Source: an uncultured Sutterella sp. (GTDB lineage: Bacteria > Pseudomonadota > Gammaproteobacteria > Burkholderiales > Burkholderiaceae_F). Taken from it: a stretch of DNA of 64,000 bases. Each line of letters begins with the position of its first letter. The first letter of the stretch is position 1. The position numbers and the translations under genes are program-made. Below, one piece after another: positions 47,899 through 57,266 of the stretch. The stretch lies in assembly GCA_949287305.1 (NCBI GenBank), contig CASEFX010000011.1:62001-126000 (forward strand). Reading direction: 5' to 3'. Below the pieces are notes generated by a model. It was not told the DNA's origin. It did not search any database and saw only the letters and a list, made by a program, of their open reading frames with translations.

Positions 47899-48555
47899 TT
47901 ATTCCGCAGGACGGGTACCCGAGACTTCGACCACCGCGCGGCGGTTCGGAGCCAGGCACTGGATGAGCTGACGGAAGTTCTTGATTTCACCGTTGCGGGT
48001 CGGATCCGGGCAGTTGACGACCGGGTCGGCTTCGCCGCGGCCTTCAGCCTGGATCAGGGAGGCGTCAACGCCCTTCGAAACGAGGTAGGCCTTCACGGAT
48101 TCGGCACGACGCTGCGAGAGTTCGAGGTTGAACTTGTCGGAACCGATGCGGTCGGCATAACCCGTCGTAACGATGACTTCAACGTCCACGCCGGCGATCT
48201 TCGAGACGAGTTCGTCGAGAGCGGCTTCGCCTTCAGCCTTGAGGTCGGCCTTGTTGTAGGCAAAGAGCGTGTCGGCCGAGAGCGTAACCTTTTCCGGAGC
48301 CTTCTGGACGACCGGAGCGGGTTCAACGCAGGCTTCGCCGAGAATGTCGGCGTCGCAGTTGCAACCGTCACCGCTCGCCTGGGCGAGGGCGGGGGTCCAG
48401 AAACCGGTACGGTAGCAGAGGCCGTAGCCGGACTTGACGATCTTGCCGTCGGAGGAGTGGACGTAGGGGCTCACCTGTTCGGCCGACATGGCGGCGCCGG
48501 AAACGGCAAGCATGAGCGCAGCAACGATGCCGCTAAGTTTGACGGAGGTCTTCAT
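47899..48555 (-). CDS. ompA: OmpA-family outer-membrane protein
   Basis: Outer-membrane protein (218 residues) with a signal peptide cleaved near residue 24 (GAAMSA/EQ), a short N-terminal region with several cysteines (GLCYR, GDGCNCDADILGEACVEP) and a C-terminal OmpA-like peptidoglycan-binding domain (about 85-215). That domain contains TGYADRIGSDKFNLELSQRR, AESVKAYLVSKG and NRRAVVEVSG. It lacks an eight-strand barrel, like the ~190-residue Bordetella-type OmpA. ATG 48555 lies nine bases after AAAGGA. Monocistronic by its terminator; a strong, abundant protein is expected. Confidence 0.92.
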   Translation of the reverse strand: MKTSVKLSGIVAALMLAVSGAAMSAEQVSPYVHSSDGKIVKSGYGLCYRTGFWTPALAQASGDGCNCDADILGEACVEPAPVVQKAPEKVTLSADTLFAYNKADLKAEGEAALDELVSKIAGVDVEVIVTTGYADRIGSDKFNLELSQRRAESVKAYLVSKGVDASLIQAEGRGEADPVVNCPDPTRNGEIKNFRQLIQCLAPNRRAVVEVSGTRPAE

Positions 48556-48749
48556 AAACACACATCCTTTATTGTTAAATGCAAACGCCTTATCGATTGT
48601 GGTACAGACTACAAATCACCGGCAGTGCTGGATACGTCGGGGGACTCCGTAAAAACTCTGGGAGATTCTCCAACGGAAAGAATGGGAATTCTTCATTGAG
48701 GAGTATAGAGGATCCGCCCGACGAAATCAGCGCGCCGCAATCGTTTAAA

Positions 48750-48784
48750 GGAAGCTTCTCAGGGATAATGCCGATAAAAGCTTC
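48750..48784 (-). terminator. Weak terminator-like hairpin after mtaD-like gene
   Basis: GAAGCTT (48751-48757) and AAGCTTC (48778-48784) flank a 20-base loop. The minus-strand tail CTTTAAACG is not a good T run. Confidence 0.3.
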
Positions 48785-48797
48785 TCGGCCCGAATCA

Positions 48798-50123
48798 TTA
48801 AAGGCGTGAGGCCCAATGCTTTGCGGCCTCACGCACGGCTTCCGAGAGGTCGGCGCCGTCGTAACGAATCGTTGCCTTTTTCTCGACGAGGAGTCGTCCC
48901 GCCACCCACACGTGGGTGACGTGTTCGCGTCCCGACGCATAGAGAAGCTGCGCGGCCGGATCGAAGGTCGGCAGGCTTTCGACGCTCGAGAGGTCGACGG
49001 CGACGAGGTCGGCGGCCTTGCCCGCTTCGAGCGACCCGATTTCATGGTCGAGATGCAGGGCGCGCGCGCCGCCGAGGGTGGCCGCTTCGAGCATGTCGGC
49101 GACCGTGGCGCTCGTCGTGTCGCCCGCGACCGCCTTGGCGAGCATCCCCGCGATGCGCGTGTCGCCGAGAAGATCGAGTTTGTCGTTCGAAGCCGCGCCG
49201 TCCGTTCCGATCCCGACGTTCACGCCCGCCTTGAGAAGCTTCACGACGGGGGCGAAGCCCGAGGCGAGCTTCAGGTTCGAGGCCGGACAGTGGCACATCG
49301 AGGCGCCGCGTTCGGCAAGGAGCGCGATTTCCTCGTCGTTGAAGTGCACGCCGTGCACGGCGACGAGGCGGTCGTTGACGAGACCGAGGCGGTCAAGACG
49401 CGCGAGCGGGCGCACGCCGTGGTCGCGCACGGAGTCCGACACCTCGACGGCCGTTTCATGCACGTGCATGTGAACGGGCAGGTTGTAGCGCTCGGAGATT
49501 TCCGCGCAGCGGCGAAGCGAATCGTCCGACACCGTGTAGGGCGCGTGCGGCGCCACCGTCGCCGTGACGAGGGGATCGCCCGCGTCGCGCACGGCGAGAA
49601 TCGTTTCCTCCATCTTTTCGAGGTATTCCCCGTCGTTCTTGGCGTAGGCCGAGGGGAAGCCGATGATGAAGGCCGACACGGCGGCGCGAAGGCCCGCGCG
49701 GCGCAGGCCCTTCGCGGCCGAGAGCGGGAAGAAGTAGTGGTCCGACGTCGTCGTGACGCCGCCCGAGAGCATTTCGAGGCCGGCGAGCCGGGAGCCTTCC
49801 TCGACGAATTCGGGGCTCATGAGCTTGCCTTCGGCCGGCCAGATCTTGGTCGTGAGCCAGTCCATGAGCGGAAGGTCAGCGCCGAGGCCGCGCACGAGGT
49901 TCATCGCCGCGTGGCTGTGCAGATTCACGAAGCCCGGCAGGAGAATGTGTCCGGGCAGGGGGACGAAGCGGGCTCCGGGGTGGCGCGCACGGGCCTCTTC
50001 CCTCGGGAGGAGCGCTTCGATGCGGTCGCCGCGCATGACGAGGCTGTACCCGGTGTGGAGAACATTTTTCGGCACGATCGGCAAAAGCCAATCGGGTTCG
50101 AGAACGGTGTAGAGAGTGTCCAT
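48798..50123 (-). CDS. Amidohydrolase, MTA/SAH deaminase type
   Basis: TRZ/ATZ-family amidohydrolase (441 residues). Metal ligands His69 and His71 lie in GFVNLHSHAAMNLVRG. Further ligands are in PVHMHVHETAVEV (His), AVHGVHFND (His) and GTDGAASNDKLD (Asp). The combination of LRGLGADLPLMDWL-type sequence (here VRGLGADLPLMDWL) and HSHAAM is typical of 5'-methylthioadenosine/S-adenosylhomocysteine deaminases (MtaD). In Betaproteobacteria such a gene lies beside ubiG, gph and gyrA. The deaminated product would be methylthioinosine or S-inosylhomocysteine; activity is inferred. Confidence 0.88.
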   Translation of the reverse strand: MDTLYTVLEPDWLLPIVPKNVLHTGYSLVMRGDRIEALLPREEARARHPGARFVPLPGHILLPGFVNLHSHAAMNLVRGLGADLPLMDWLTTKIWPAEGKLMSPEFVEEGSRLAGLEMLSGGVTTTSDHYFFPLSAAKGLRRAGLRAAVSAFIIGFPSAYAKNDGEYLEKMEETILAVRDAGDPLVTATVAPHAPYTVSDDSLRRCAEISERYNLPVHMHVHETAVEVSDSVRDHGVRPLARLDRLGLVNDRLVAVHGVHFNDEEIALLAERGASMCHCPASNLKLASGFAPVVKLLKAGVNVGIGTDGAASNDKLDLLGDTRIAGMLAKAVAGDTTSATVADMLEAATLGGARALHLDHEIGSLEAGKAADLVAVDLSSVESLPTFDPAAQLLYASGREHVTHVWVAGRLLVEKKATIRYDGADLSEAVREAAKHWASRL

Positions 50124-50181
50124 GATGCAAGAGAGAAAGAAATTGTGGCGGGCATTCTAACAAGGCAAGGAAGCGCCATCC

Positions 50182-50190
50182 TGATACAAT
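50182..50190 (+). promoter_or_regulatory. Extended -10 promoter element before gyrA
   Basis: TGATACAAT at 50182-50190, identical to the element before proS (11000-11008). No clear -35 box. It would give a ~205-base leader before the gyrA ATG at 50401. Confidence 0.5.
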
Positions 50191-50400
50191 AGACGATCTC
50201 TCGCATTTCGGCGCCGCGCCGTCCGATGCGCTCGGACGACGGACCGCCGCGTGCGCCCGCCGTGGCGCGTTTCGGACGAAAGGTCCGAAGAACAACGAAC
50301 AGACCGTTTGCCGCGGAACGCGCCTTCTCTGGAGAGGGTTCCGTTCCGGCCGAGAGGGCAGAAAACGGCTTTCTTCACTACATTCACTGAGGCTTTCCGA

Positions 50401-53181
50401 ATGGATGAGATCACTGACAACGATGACGGGTTGACGCCGGAAGCGGCCGAGGAGTCGCCTTCGCCCGCCAACGCCATCGCTCGGGAACTGCTCCCCGTTT
50501 CGCTCGAGACGGAGATGAAGCGCTCCTACCTCGACTACGCCATGAGCGTGATCGTGGGCCGCGCGCTGCCCGATGTCCGCGACGGTTTGAAACCCGTGCA
50601 TCGCCGCGTTCTCTACGCGATGCACGAGATCAAGAATACGCACAACAATCCGCACAAGAAGGCAGCCCGCGTCGTGGGGGAAGTGCTCGGTAAGTACCAT
50701 CCGCACGGCGACTCGGCGGCCTACATGACGATCGTGCGCCTCGCGCAGAACTTCTCGATGCGCTACCCGCTCGTGGACGGTCAGGGGAACTTCGGCTCGA
50801 TCGACGGCGACAATCCCGCCGCCATGCGTTACACCGAAGTCCGCCTCGAAAAGATCGCCTCGACGACGCTCGCCGACATCAACGAGGAAACGGTCGACTT
50901 CACGCCCAACTTCGACAATTCCGAAATGGAGCCCGTGGTCCTGCCGACCCGCCTGCCGCAGTTGCTCGTGAACGGCTCTTCGGGCATCGCCGTGGGCATG
51001 GCGACGAACATTCCGCCGCACAACGTGCGCGAAACGATCGACGCCTGCCTCTACTGCCTCGAACACCCCGAGTGCTCGGTGGACGACCTCATTCCCCTCA
51101 TGCCCGCGCCCGACTTCCCGACGGGCGGGATCATCTTCGGCCTTTCCGAAGTGCATCAGGGCTACCGCACGGGCCGCGGGCGCGTCGTCATCCGCGCGCG
51201 CACGCACCTCGAGGAGTGGGGCGCCCGCAAGGACCGCACCCGCATCGTCGTCGACGAGATCCCCTACATGATCAACAAGCGTGCGCTTTACGAGCGCATG
51301 CACGAACTCGTTCGCGAAAAGAAGCTCGAAGGCATCTCCGAGATGCGCGACGAGTCGACCGAACAGATCCGCATCTGCATCGACCTCAAGCAGGGCGCCA
51401 TGCCCGAGGTGGTTCTCAACAACCTCTACAAGCTCACGGCCATGCAGTCCTCCTTCGGGATGAACATGGTCGCCCTTGTCGACGGGCAGCCGATGCTCCT
51501 CAACCTGAAGGAACTCATCGAACACTTCATCGCGCACCGTCGCGAAGTGGTGACGCGCCGCACGGTCTTCCGTCTGCGCAAGGCCCGCGACGCCGGTCAC
51601 ATCCTCGAAGGTCAGGCCGTGGCGCTCGCGAACCTCGACGAATTCATCCGCATCATCCGCGCGTCGAAGACGCCCGAAGAAGCGACGACGGCGCTCTATG
51701 AACGCGCCTGGCCCGCGGAATTCGCCCGCGAACTCGTCGCCCGCGCGGGTGCGCTCTCTTCGAAGCGCTATCCCGACGGCATGGAATTCGGTCGCGGTCT
51801 TCGCGAAGACGGCACCTATCTCCTCACGAAGGTGCAGATTGAAAACATCCTCGCGATGAATCTGCGCCGCTTGACGGGGCTCGAACAGGAACGCGTGCGC
51901 AACGACTACCACGCGACGATGGACAACATCATCGACCTCCTCGACATCCTGGCCCGTCCGGAACGCGTCAACGCGATCATCGGCGACGAACTGAAGGAAA
52001 TCAGCGAGGAGTACGGCGACGAACGCCGCTCGACGATCGACGTCCTCGGCGATCCGAACTTCGACGAGCGCGACCTGATTCCGAACCGCCGCATGGTCGT
52101 CACGCTTTCGCGCGACGGCTTCGTCAAGAGCCAGGAAGTGGCCGACTACAACGCGCAGCGCCGCGGCGGCAAGGGCCGCAAGGTGCAGGAAATGACGCAC
52201 GACGACGCGGTGGAGGAACTCTTCATTGCGAATTCGCACGACATCATCCTGTGCTTCACGACGGGCGCGAAGGTCTACGCCCTCGACGTCTTCCGTCTGC
52301 CCGAAGGGAAGTCGAGCGCGCGCGGCCGTCCGATCGTCAATCTCCTCCCGCTCGAGGAAGGGGAGAAGATCAGCTTCATGCTCCCGATTCAGGAGTTCAC
52401 CGACGATCTGCACGTCTTCATGGCGACGAACCAGGGCACGGTCAAGAAGGTGCTCCTCTCGAACTTCCGCGGCAGCCGTCTGAAGACGGGCCTGATCGCA
52501 ACGGTCCTCAACGAGGGCGAATACCTCGTGTCCGTTGCGCTCGCCAAGGAAGAGAGCACCGTCATGCTCGTCAACGACACGGGCATGTGCATCCGCTTCG
52601 CGGACTCCGACGTCCGCTCCATGGGACGCGTCTCCCACGGCGTGGGCGGCATGCGCCTCCCCGAAGGATCGGAAATCGTGGCGATGATCGTCTCGAACGA
52701 TGAGAGCCGCAACGTGCTCATCGTGACGGAAAACGGCTACGGCAAGCGCGTGCCGATTTCGGACTTCCGCCTGCAGCGCCGCAACGGCATGGGTCTGCGC
52801 GGCATCAAGCCGTCCGAACGAAACGGCCGCGTCGTCTCGGCGATCGCCGTGGAGGATTCCGACGACATCATGATCCTCTCGACGGTCGGCAAGGTCATCC
52901 GCACGCGCGCTTCCGAAGTGCCCGTCTACAGCCGCTTTGCGAAGGGTGTGCGTCTCCTGCGCGTGGAAGAAGGTGAAAAGCTCGTCTCGCTGCGCCGCGT
53001 CGAACGCACGGCCGACGAAGCCGACGAGGACGATTACGAACGACTCGATCTGGACGCGGCCGAACTCGAGGCCGTCCGTCACGAAGAGGCCGAGGATCCG
53101 ACGGTGGAGGACCCCGTCGAAGACGAAGCCCCGGCGGACGACGCCGAAGAGGAAGTCGCGGAGGATTCGTCGAAAGACTGA
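50401..53181 (+). CDS. gyrA: DNA gyrase subunit A
   Basis: Type II topoisomerase subunit (926 residues) that cuts and rejoins DNA during negative supercoiling. Catalytic Tyr144 lies in [10 protein letters not shown] (E. coli Tyr122 plus a 22-residue offset). The quinolone-determining region reads [19 protein letters not shown]: Ser105 (E. coli Ser83) is kept but the Asp87 position is Met109. The C-terminal wrapping domain has the GyrA box QRRGGKG and blades such as [13 protein letters not shown] ~50-residue acidic tail closes the protein. Start 50401 follows weak ribosome-site sequence; upstream open frame to 50251 lacks similarity. serC follows after 71 bases. Confidence 0.97.
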   Translation: MDEITDNDDGLTPEAAEESPSPANAIARELLPVSLETEMKRSYLDYAMSVIVGRALPDVRDGLKPVHRRVLYAMHEIKNTHNNPHKKAARVVGEVLGKYHPHGDSAAYMTIVRLAQNFSMRYPLVDGQGNFGSIDGDNPAAMRYTEVRLEKIASTTLADINEETVDFTPNFDNSEMEPVVLPTRLPQLLVNGSSGIAVGMATNIPPHNVRETIDACLYCLEHPECSVDDLIPLMPAPDFPTGGIIFGLSEVHQGYRTGRGRVVIRARTHLEEWGARKDRTRIVVDEIPYMINKRALYERMHELVREKKLEGISEMRDESTEQIRICIDLKQGAMPEVVLNNLYKLTAMQSSFGMNMVALVDGQPMLLNLKELIEHFIAHRREVVTRRTVFRLRKARDAGHILEGQAVALANLDEFIRIIRASKTPEEATTALYERAWPAEFARELVARAGALSSKRYPDGMEFGRGLREDGTYLLTKVQIENILAMNLRRLTGLEQERVRNDYHATMDNIIDLLDILARPERVNAIIGDELKEISEEYGDERRSTIDVLGDPNFDERDLIPNRRMVVTLSRDGFVKSQEVADYNAQRRGGKGRKVQEMTHDDAVEELFIANSHDIILCFTTGAKVYALDVFRLPEGKSSARGRPIVNLLPLEEGEKISFMLPIQEFTDDLHVFMATNQGTVKKVLLSNFRGSRLKTGLIATVLNEGEYLVSVALAKEESTVMLVNDTGMCIRFADSDVRSMGRVSHGVGGMRLPEGSEIVAMIVSNDESRNVLIVTENGYGKRVPISDFRLQRRNGMGLRGIKPSERNGRVVSAIAVEDSDDIMILSTVGKVIRTRASEVPVYSRFAKGVRLLRVEEGEKLVSLRRVERTADEADEDDYERLDLDAAELEAVRHEEAEDPTVEDPVEDEAPADDAEEEVAEDSSKD

Positions 53182-53188
53182 CGAACTT

Positions 53189-53240
53189 CTCAGCAGTCTT
53201 GGTGGAGACGGACACGGACGACGTGTCCGTTTCTGCTGAG
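53189..53240 (+). promoter_or_regulatory. Two-tier hairpin in the gyrA-serC gap, abutting the serC ribosome site
   Basis: Outer stem CTCAGCAG (53189-53196) with CTGCTGAG (53233-53240); inner stem ACGGACACG (53208-53216) with CGTGTCCGT (53222-53230). The 3' arm runs directly into the serC ribosome site (AGAGGAAGGAAG), 12 bases before the ATG. No T run, so not a standard terminator. Confidence 0.65.
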
Positions 53241-53252
53241 AGGAAGGAAGAA

Positions 53253-54317
53253 ATGCCGCAGATTTGGAATTTTTCCGCCGGTCCCGGGATGCTGCCCCAT
53301 TCCGTACTCGAAGCCGCGCAGAAGGAGTTTCTCGACTACCGCGGACTCGGCGCCTCGATCGTGGAGATGTCGCACCGCACGCACGCCGTCGAGGCGATCG
53401 TCGAATCCCTCACCGAAGAACTTCGCGGGCTTCTCTCGATTCCCGAGGAGTTCGAGATCTTCTTCACGCAGGGCGGCGGGCGCACGCAGTTCGCGATGGT
53501 GCCTGCGAACCTCTTGCGGGGCAAGACGGGCGCCTATCTCGTGACGGGACTCTGGAGCGCGGCGGCCCTCGAAGAGGCCAAGCGCATCGGCCGCGCCGAA
53601 GCGGCCGCGCGCACGACGGGAGACGTTCCCGACACTTCGGACCTTTCGTGGCCCGAGGATCCCGCCTACGTCTACTACTGCGACAACGAAACGGTGCACG
53701 GCGTCGAATTTCCGGCGCCTCCGACGGCGCCCGAAGGCGTTCCGCTCGTCGCGGACATGTCGAGCAACTTTCTCACGCGTCCGATCGACTGGTCGCGTCA
53801 CGGCGTCGTCTGGGCCGCGGCGCAGAAGAATTTTGCGCCCGCGGGCCTCACCGTCGTCATCGCAAGGCGCGATCTTTTGGGCGGACTGCTTCCGCACATG
53901 CCTTCGATGTTTGATTGGTCGCTCTACGCCCGCGAAAAGAGTATGCCCAACACGCCGCCCGTCTTTCAGCTCTACATCGCCGATCTCGTGGCGAAGTGGG
54001 TGCGCGCCGAAGGGGGAGTCGAAGCGATGCACCGTCGCGCGCTTGAGCGTTCCGCGTTGCTCTACGAGGCGCTCGACGAGCGGCCCGACCTCTATGAAAC
54101 GACCGTGGCGAAGCGGGCCCGAAGCCGCGTAAACGTTCCCTTCCGACTGCGGGATCCGGAGCGCCTCGCCGACTTCATCGCGGCGGGCGAGCGCGAGGGT
54201 TTCCGGCAGTTCGCCGGCCACGCGAGCGTGGGCGGCCTTCGCGTGTCGCTCTACAACGCCATGCCGCTCGAAGGCCCGCGGCGCTTCGCCGAATTTATGC
54301 GCGCCTGGCGTCCCTGA
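53253..54317 (+). CDS. serC: Phosphoserine aminotransferase
   Basis: PLP enzyme (354 residues) of serine and pyridoxal phosphate synthesis. N terminus MPQIWNFSAGPGMLPHSVLEAAQ, substrate motif FEIFFTQGGGRTQFAMVPAN, CDNETVHGVEFP, and the PLP lysine in VWAAAQKNFAPAGLTVVIA. The C-terminal RQFAGHASVGGLRVSLYNA is conserved. ATG 53253 follows AGGAAGGAAG; an in-frame upstream start (53199) lies within the leader hairpin. In most Betaproteobacteria pheA, hisC, tyrA and aroA would follow before cmk; here cmk follows directly. Confidence 0.95.
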   Translation: MPQIWNFSAGPGMLPHSVLEAAQKEFLDYRGLGASIVEMSHRTHAVEAIVESLTEELRGLLSIPEEFEIFFTQGGGRTQFAMVPANLLRGKTGAYLVTGLWSAAALEEAKRIGRAEAAARTTGDVPDTSDLSWPEDPAYVYYCDNETVHGVEFPAPPTAPEGVPLVADMSSNFLTRPIDWSRHGVVWAAAQKNFAPAGLTVVIARRDLLGGLLPHMPSMFDWSLYAREKSMPNTPPVFQLYIADLVAKWVRAEGGVEAMHRRALERSALLYEALDERPDLYETTVAKRARSRVNVPFRLRDPERLADFIAAGEREGFRQFAGHASVGGLRVSLYNAMPLEGPRRFAEFMRAWRP

Positions 54318-54364
54318 GGATTCCGGGTGACAACGAAAGAATCCCTTCAACAAAGGAGACAAGC

Positions 54365-55027
54365 ATGGAACAATCCGTCCGCGTCATCACGATCGACGGT
54401 CCCGCCGCGAGCGGCAAGGGGACCGTGGCCGAACGCATCGCGCACGAACTCGGATTTCACTATCTAGACAGCGGGGCGCTTTATCGTCTCGCCACCTATC
54501 GCGCCCTGAAGCTCGGGACGCCGCTTGACGACGCCGAAGCGCTCGAGCGGGTGGCCAGCTCGATGGCGCCCGTCTTTGAGCAGGGCCGCATCCTCCTTGA
54601 CGGCGAAGACGTGACGCTTCGCATCCGCACCGAAGAAGTGAGCCGCGCGACGAGCCGCGTCGCCGCCGTGCCGGGCGTGCGCAAAGCGCTTTTTGATCTG
54701 CAGCGCCGCGCCGCGAAGGCGCCGGGCCTCGTCGCCGACGGACGCGACATGGGAACCGTCGTCTTTCCCGAAGCTGACCTCAAGATCTTCCTCACCGCCT
54801 CGGCGCGCGTGCGCGCCGAACGCCGGGCTCTGCAGCTTGAGGCCCGGGGCGAAACCGCCGACCGCGAAGCGTTGACCCGCGACCTCGAAGAGCGCGACCG
54901 CCGCGACCGCGAACGCGCCGAAGCGCCCCTCAAGCCCGCCCCCGACGCGAAGCTTCTCGACACCTCGTCGCTCGGCATCGAGGAGGTCGTCAAAAAACTC
55001 CTCGATTGGTGGGATGAAGCACGATAA
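54365..55027 (+). CDS. cmk: Cytidylate kinase
   Basis: Phosphorylates CMP and dCMP (220 residues). P-loop DGPAASGKGTVAERIA at 11-26, LDSGALYR motif (HYLDSGALYRLATYRA), the CMP-binding insert region VADGRDMGTVVFPEADLKIFLTA, and the Arg-rich lid with RDLEERDRRDRERAEAPL. AAAGGAGAC precedes the ATG. It is followed by a strong terminator and then rpsA, its conserved partner. Confidence 0.96.
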   Translation: MEQSVRVITIDGPAASGKGTVAERIAHELGFHYLDSGALYRLATYRALKLGTPLDDAEALERVASSMAPVFEQGRILLDGEDVTLRIRTEEVSRATSRVAAVPGVRKALFDLQRRAAKAPGLVADGRDMGTVVFPEADLKIFLTASARVRAERRALQLEARGETADREALTRDLEERDRRDRERAEAPLKPAPDAKLLDTSSLGIEEVVKKLLDWWDEAR

Positions 55028-55044
55028 AGTGCAGTACAATCACA

Positions 55045-55092
55045 AACTTCCGTGCATCGTGAGTTTTCACGGACACGGAAGTTTTTTCTTTT
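55045..55092 (+). terminator. Strong intrinsic terminator between cmk and rpsA
   Basis: AACTTCCGTG (55045-55054) pairs with CACGGAAGTT (55074-55083); the loop holds an inner stem CGTGA/TCACG (55058-55062 with 55067-55071). The tail is TTTTTTCTTTTT. It lies 55 bases before the rpsA ATG, so it either ends cmk transcripts or works as an rpsA leader attenuator. A TACAAT box at 55035-55040 lies just before it. Confidence 0.85.
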
Positions 55093-55147
55093 TATCCCTT
55101 TAACTCCGCCCAAGGGATCGTCCCGCGGGTGTGTATTACATCAACTC

Positions 55148-56848
55148 ATGTCCATCAACGAAACCAACAAGCCCGCCGAATCCTTCGCCGAGCTGCTCGA
55201 AGAAAGTTTTGCCCGTCACGAAATGCGTCAGGGCGAAGTCGTCACCGCCGAAGTGATCCGCGTGGATTACAACTTCGTCGTCGTCAACGCCGGCCTCAAG
55301 AGCGAAGCCTACGTGCCCATCGAAGAATTCAAGGATGACCGCGGTGAAGTGACCGTCCAGCCGGGCGACTTCGTTTCCGTCGCCATCGAATCCGTCGAAA
55401 ACGGCTACGGCGACACCATCCTCAGCCGCGACAAGGCCAAGCGTCTCGCCGCCTGGATGAACCTCGAACAGGCTCTCGAAAGCGGTGAACTCGTCACCGG
55501 TACGGTCACGGGCAAGGTTAAGGGCGGTCTCACCGTCATGACCAACGGCATTCGTGCCTTCCTCCCGGGCTCGCTCGTCGACACGCGTCCCGTCAAGGAC
55601 ACGACCCCGTACGAAGGCAAGACCTTCGAATTCAAGGTCATCAAGCTCGACCGCAAGCGCAACAACGTCGTCGTTTCGCGCCGTGCCGTCGTCGAAGCCA
55701 ACATGGGCGAAGAACGCGCCAAGCTGCTCGAAACGCTCAAGGAAGGCGCCATCGTCAAGGGCATCGTCAAGAACATCACCGACTACGGTGCCTTCGTCGA
55801 CCTCGGCGGCATCGACGGTCTTCTCCACATCACCGACCTCGCCTGGCGTCGCGTTCGTCACCCGAGCGAAGTCGTCACGGTCGGTCAGGAACTTGAAGCC
55901 AAGGTTCTCAAGTTCGACCAGGAAAAGAACCGCGTTTCGCTCGGCCTCAAGCAGCTCGGCGAAGATCCGTGGATCGGCATCTCCCGTCGCTATCCGCAGG
56001 GCACCCGCCTCTTCGGCAAGGTCACGAACATCACCGACTACGGTGCCTTCGTGGAAATCGAAGCCGGCATCGAAGGCCTTGTGCACGTCTCCGAAATGGA
56101 TTGGACGAACAAGAACGTCGATCCGCGCAAGGTTGTGACGCTCGGCGAAGAAGTCGAAGTCATGGTCCTCGACATCGACGAAGAACGTCGCCGCATCTCG
56201 CTCGGCATGAAGCAGTGCAAGGCCAATCCGTGGGAAGAATTCGCCCAGACCCACAAGAAGGGCGACAAGGTCTCCGGCCTCATCAAGTCGATCACCGACT
56301 TCGGCGTCTTCATCGGCCTGCCCGGTGGCATCGACGGTCTCGTTCACCTTTCGGACCTCTCCTGGAACGAATCCGGTGAAGAAGCCGTCCGCAAGTACAA
56401 GAAGGGCGACGAACTCGAAGCCGTCGTTCTCGCCATCGACACCGACCGCGAACGCATCTCGCTCGGCATCAAGCAGATGGGCGGTGATCCGTTCAGCAAC
56501 TTCACGAGCACCCACGAAAAGGGCGCTTTGGTGAAGGGCACGGTCAAGTCCGTTGAAGCCAAGGGCGCCGTGATCGACCTCGGCGACGACGTCGAAGGCT
56601 ACCTGCGTGCTTCCGAAATCGCCGCCGAACGCGTGGAAGACGCCACGACGCGTCTCTCCGTGGGCGACGAAGTCGAAGCGCTCATCACGAACATCGACCG
56701 CAAGGCCCGCAGCATCCAGCTCTCCATCAAGGCCAAGGATGCCGCCGAAGCCCGTGACGCGCTCGATCGCCTGAACGCCGACGCCGCTGCCGCCACCGGC
56801 ACGACGAACCTCGGCGCTCTCCTCAAGGCCAAGCTCGAACAGAAGTAA
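55148..56848 (+). CDS. rpsA: Small-subunit ribosomal protein S1
   Basis: mRNA-binding ribosomal protein (566 residues) with six S1 domains, normal for proteobacteria. The central repeats begin G.V..IT.YGAFV, for example [20 protein letters not shown] and [18 protein letters not shown], with [16 protein letters not shown] and [15 protein letters not shown] closing successive domains. The N terminus [19 protein letters not shown] is family-typical. ATG 55148 has no recognisable Shine-Dalgarno sequence, as known for E. coli rpsA, where the leader fold and autoregulation replace it. ihfB follows 27 bases later. Confidence 0.97.
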   Translation: MSINETNKPAESFAELLEESFARHEMRQGEVVTAEVIRVDYNFVVVNAGLKSEAYVPIEEFKDDRGEVTVQPGDFVSVAIESVENGYGDTILSRDKAKRLAAWMNLEQALESGELVTGTVTGKVKGGLTVMTNGIRAFLPGSLVDTRPVKDTTPYEGKTFEFKVIKLDRKRNNVVVSRRAVVEANMGEERAKLLETLKEGAIVKGIVKNITDYGAFVDLGGIDGLLHITDLAWRRVRHPSEVVTVGQELEAKVLKFDQEKNRVSLGLKQLGEDPWIGISRRYPQGTRLFGKVTNITDYGAFVEIEAGIEGLVHVSEMDWTNKNVDPRKVVTLGEEVEVMVLDIDEERRRISLGMKQCKANPWEEFAQTHKKGDKVSGLIKSITDFGVFIGLPGGIDGLVHLSDLSWNESGEEAVRKYKKGDELEAVVLAIDTDRERISLGIKQMGGDPFSNFTSTHEKGALVKGTVKSVEAKGAVIDLGDDVEGYLRASEIAAERVEDATTRLSVGDEVEALITNIDRKARSIQLSIKAKDAAEARDALDRLNADAAAATGTTNLGALLKAKLEQK

Positions 56849-56875
56849 TTCCGTTAGCTCGGTAGGAGGCGTGCC

Positions 56876-57193
56876 ATGGCGGATACCATGACCAAGTCCG
56901 AACTGAGCGACGAGCTTTGTGAGCGCCTGCGCTCCGAATCCGGTGAGACGAAGTACCCTCTGCGTCTTTGTCTCGCCGCCACGCGGATCATCACCGACCG
57001 ACTCGTCGAAGTCCTTGGACAAGGCAATCCGGTCGAGATCCGAGGCTTCGGGCGTTTTGCGCATCGCTACCGTCGTGCGCGTCACACGCGCAACCCGATC
57101 GTTGGAGATTTCATCGATCTCGACGAACGCGTGACGGTTTGTTTCCGCCCCGGAAAGAAACTGCGCGAACGGGTGGACGACGGTAAGGAGTGA
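56876..57193 (+). CDS. ihfB: Integration host factor subunit beta
   Basis: DNA-bending HU/IHF-family protein (105 residues). It matches IhfB by the start MTKSELSDELCERL, the arm and intercalation region VEIRGFGRFAHRYRRARHTRNPIVGD (short form RGFGRFAHRYRRARHTRNP) and PGKKLRERVDDG at the end. The position straight after rpsA is the conserved ihfB locus. GGAGGC precedes the ATG; MTKSEL at residue 5 could be the start in other species. lapA, which usually follows, is absent. Confidence 0.93.
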   Translation: MADTMTKSELSDELCERLRSESGETKYPLRLCLAATRIITDRLVEVLGQGNPVEIRGFGRFAHRYRRARHTRNPIVGDFIDLDERVTVCFRPGKKLRERVDDGKE

Positions 57194-57214
57194 GGCCCGA
57201 GCTCACGAGACTCC

Positions 57215-57249
57215 GCCGCTGAATTTCTTCGGAAGTTCAGCGGCTTTTT
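57215..57249 (+). terminator. Terminator after ihfB
   Basis: GCCGCTGAA (57215-57223) with TTCAGCGGC (57236-57244), then TTTTTC. Confidence 0.9.
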
Positions 57250-57266
57250 CATGCCCGTCGTTTTTG

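Noticed and set aside
55035..55040. TACAAT as the rpsA promoter
   Set aside because: A start site from this box would fall at the base of the terminator stem, so transcripts would end almost at once; kept only as a note.
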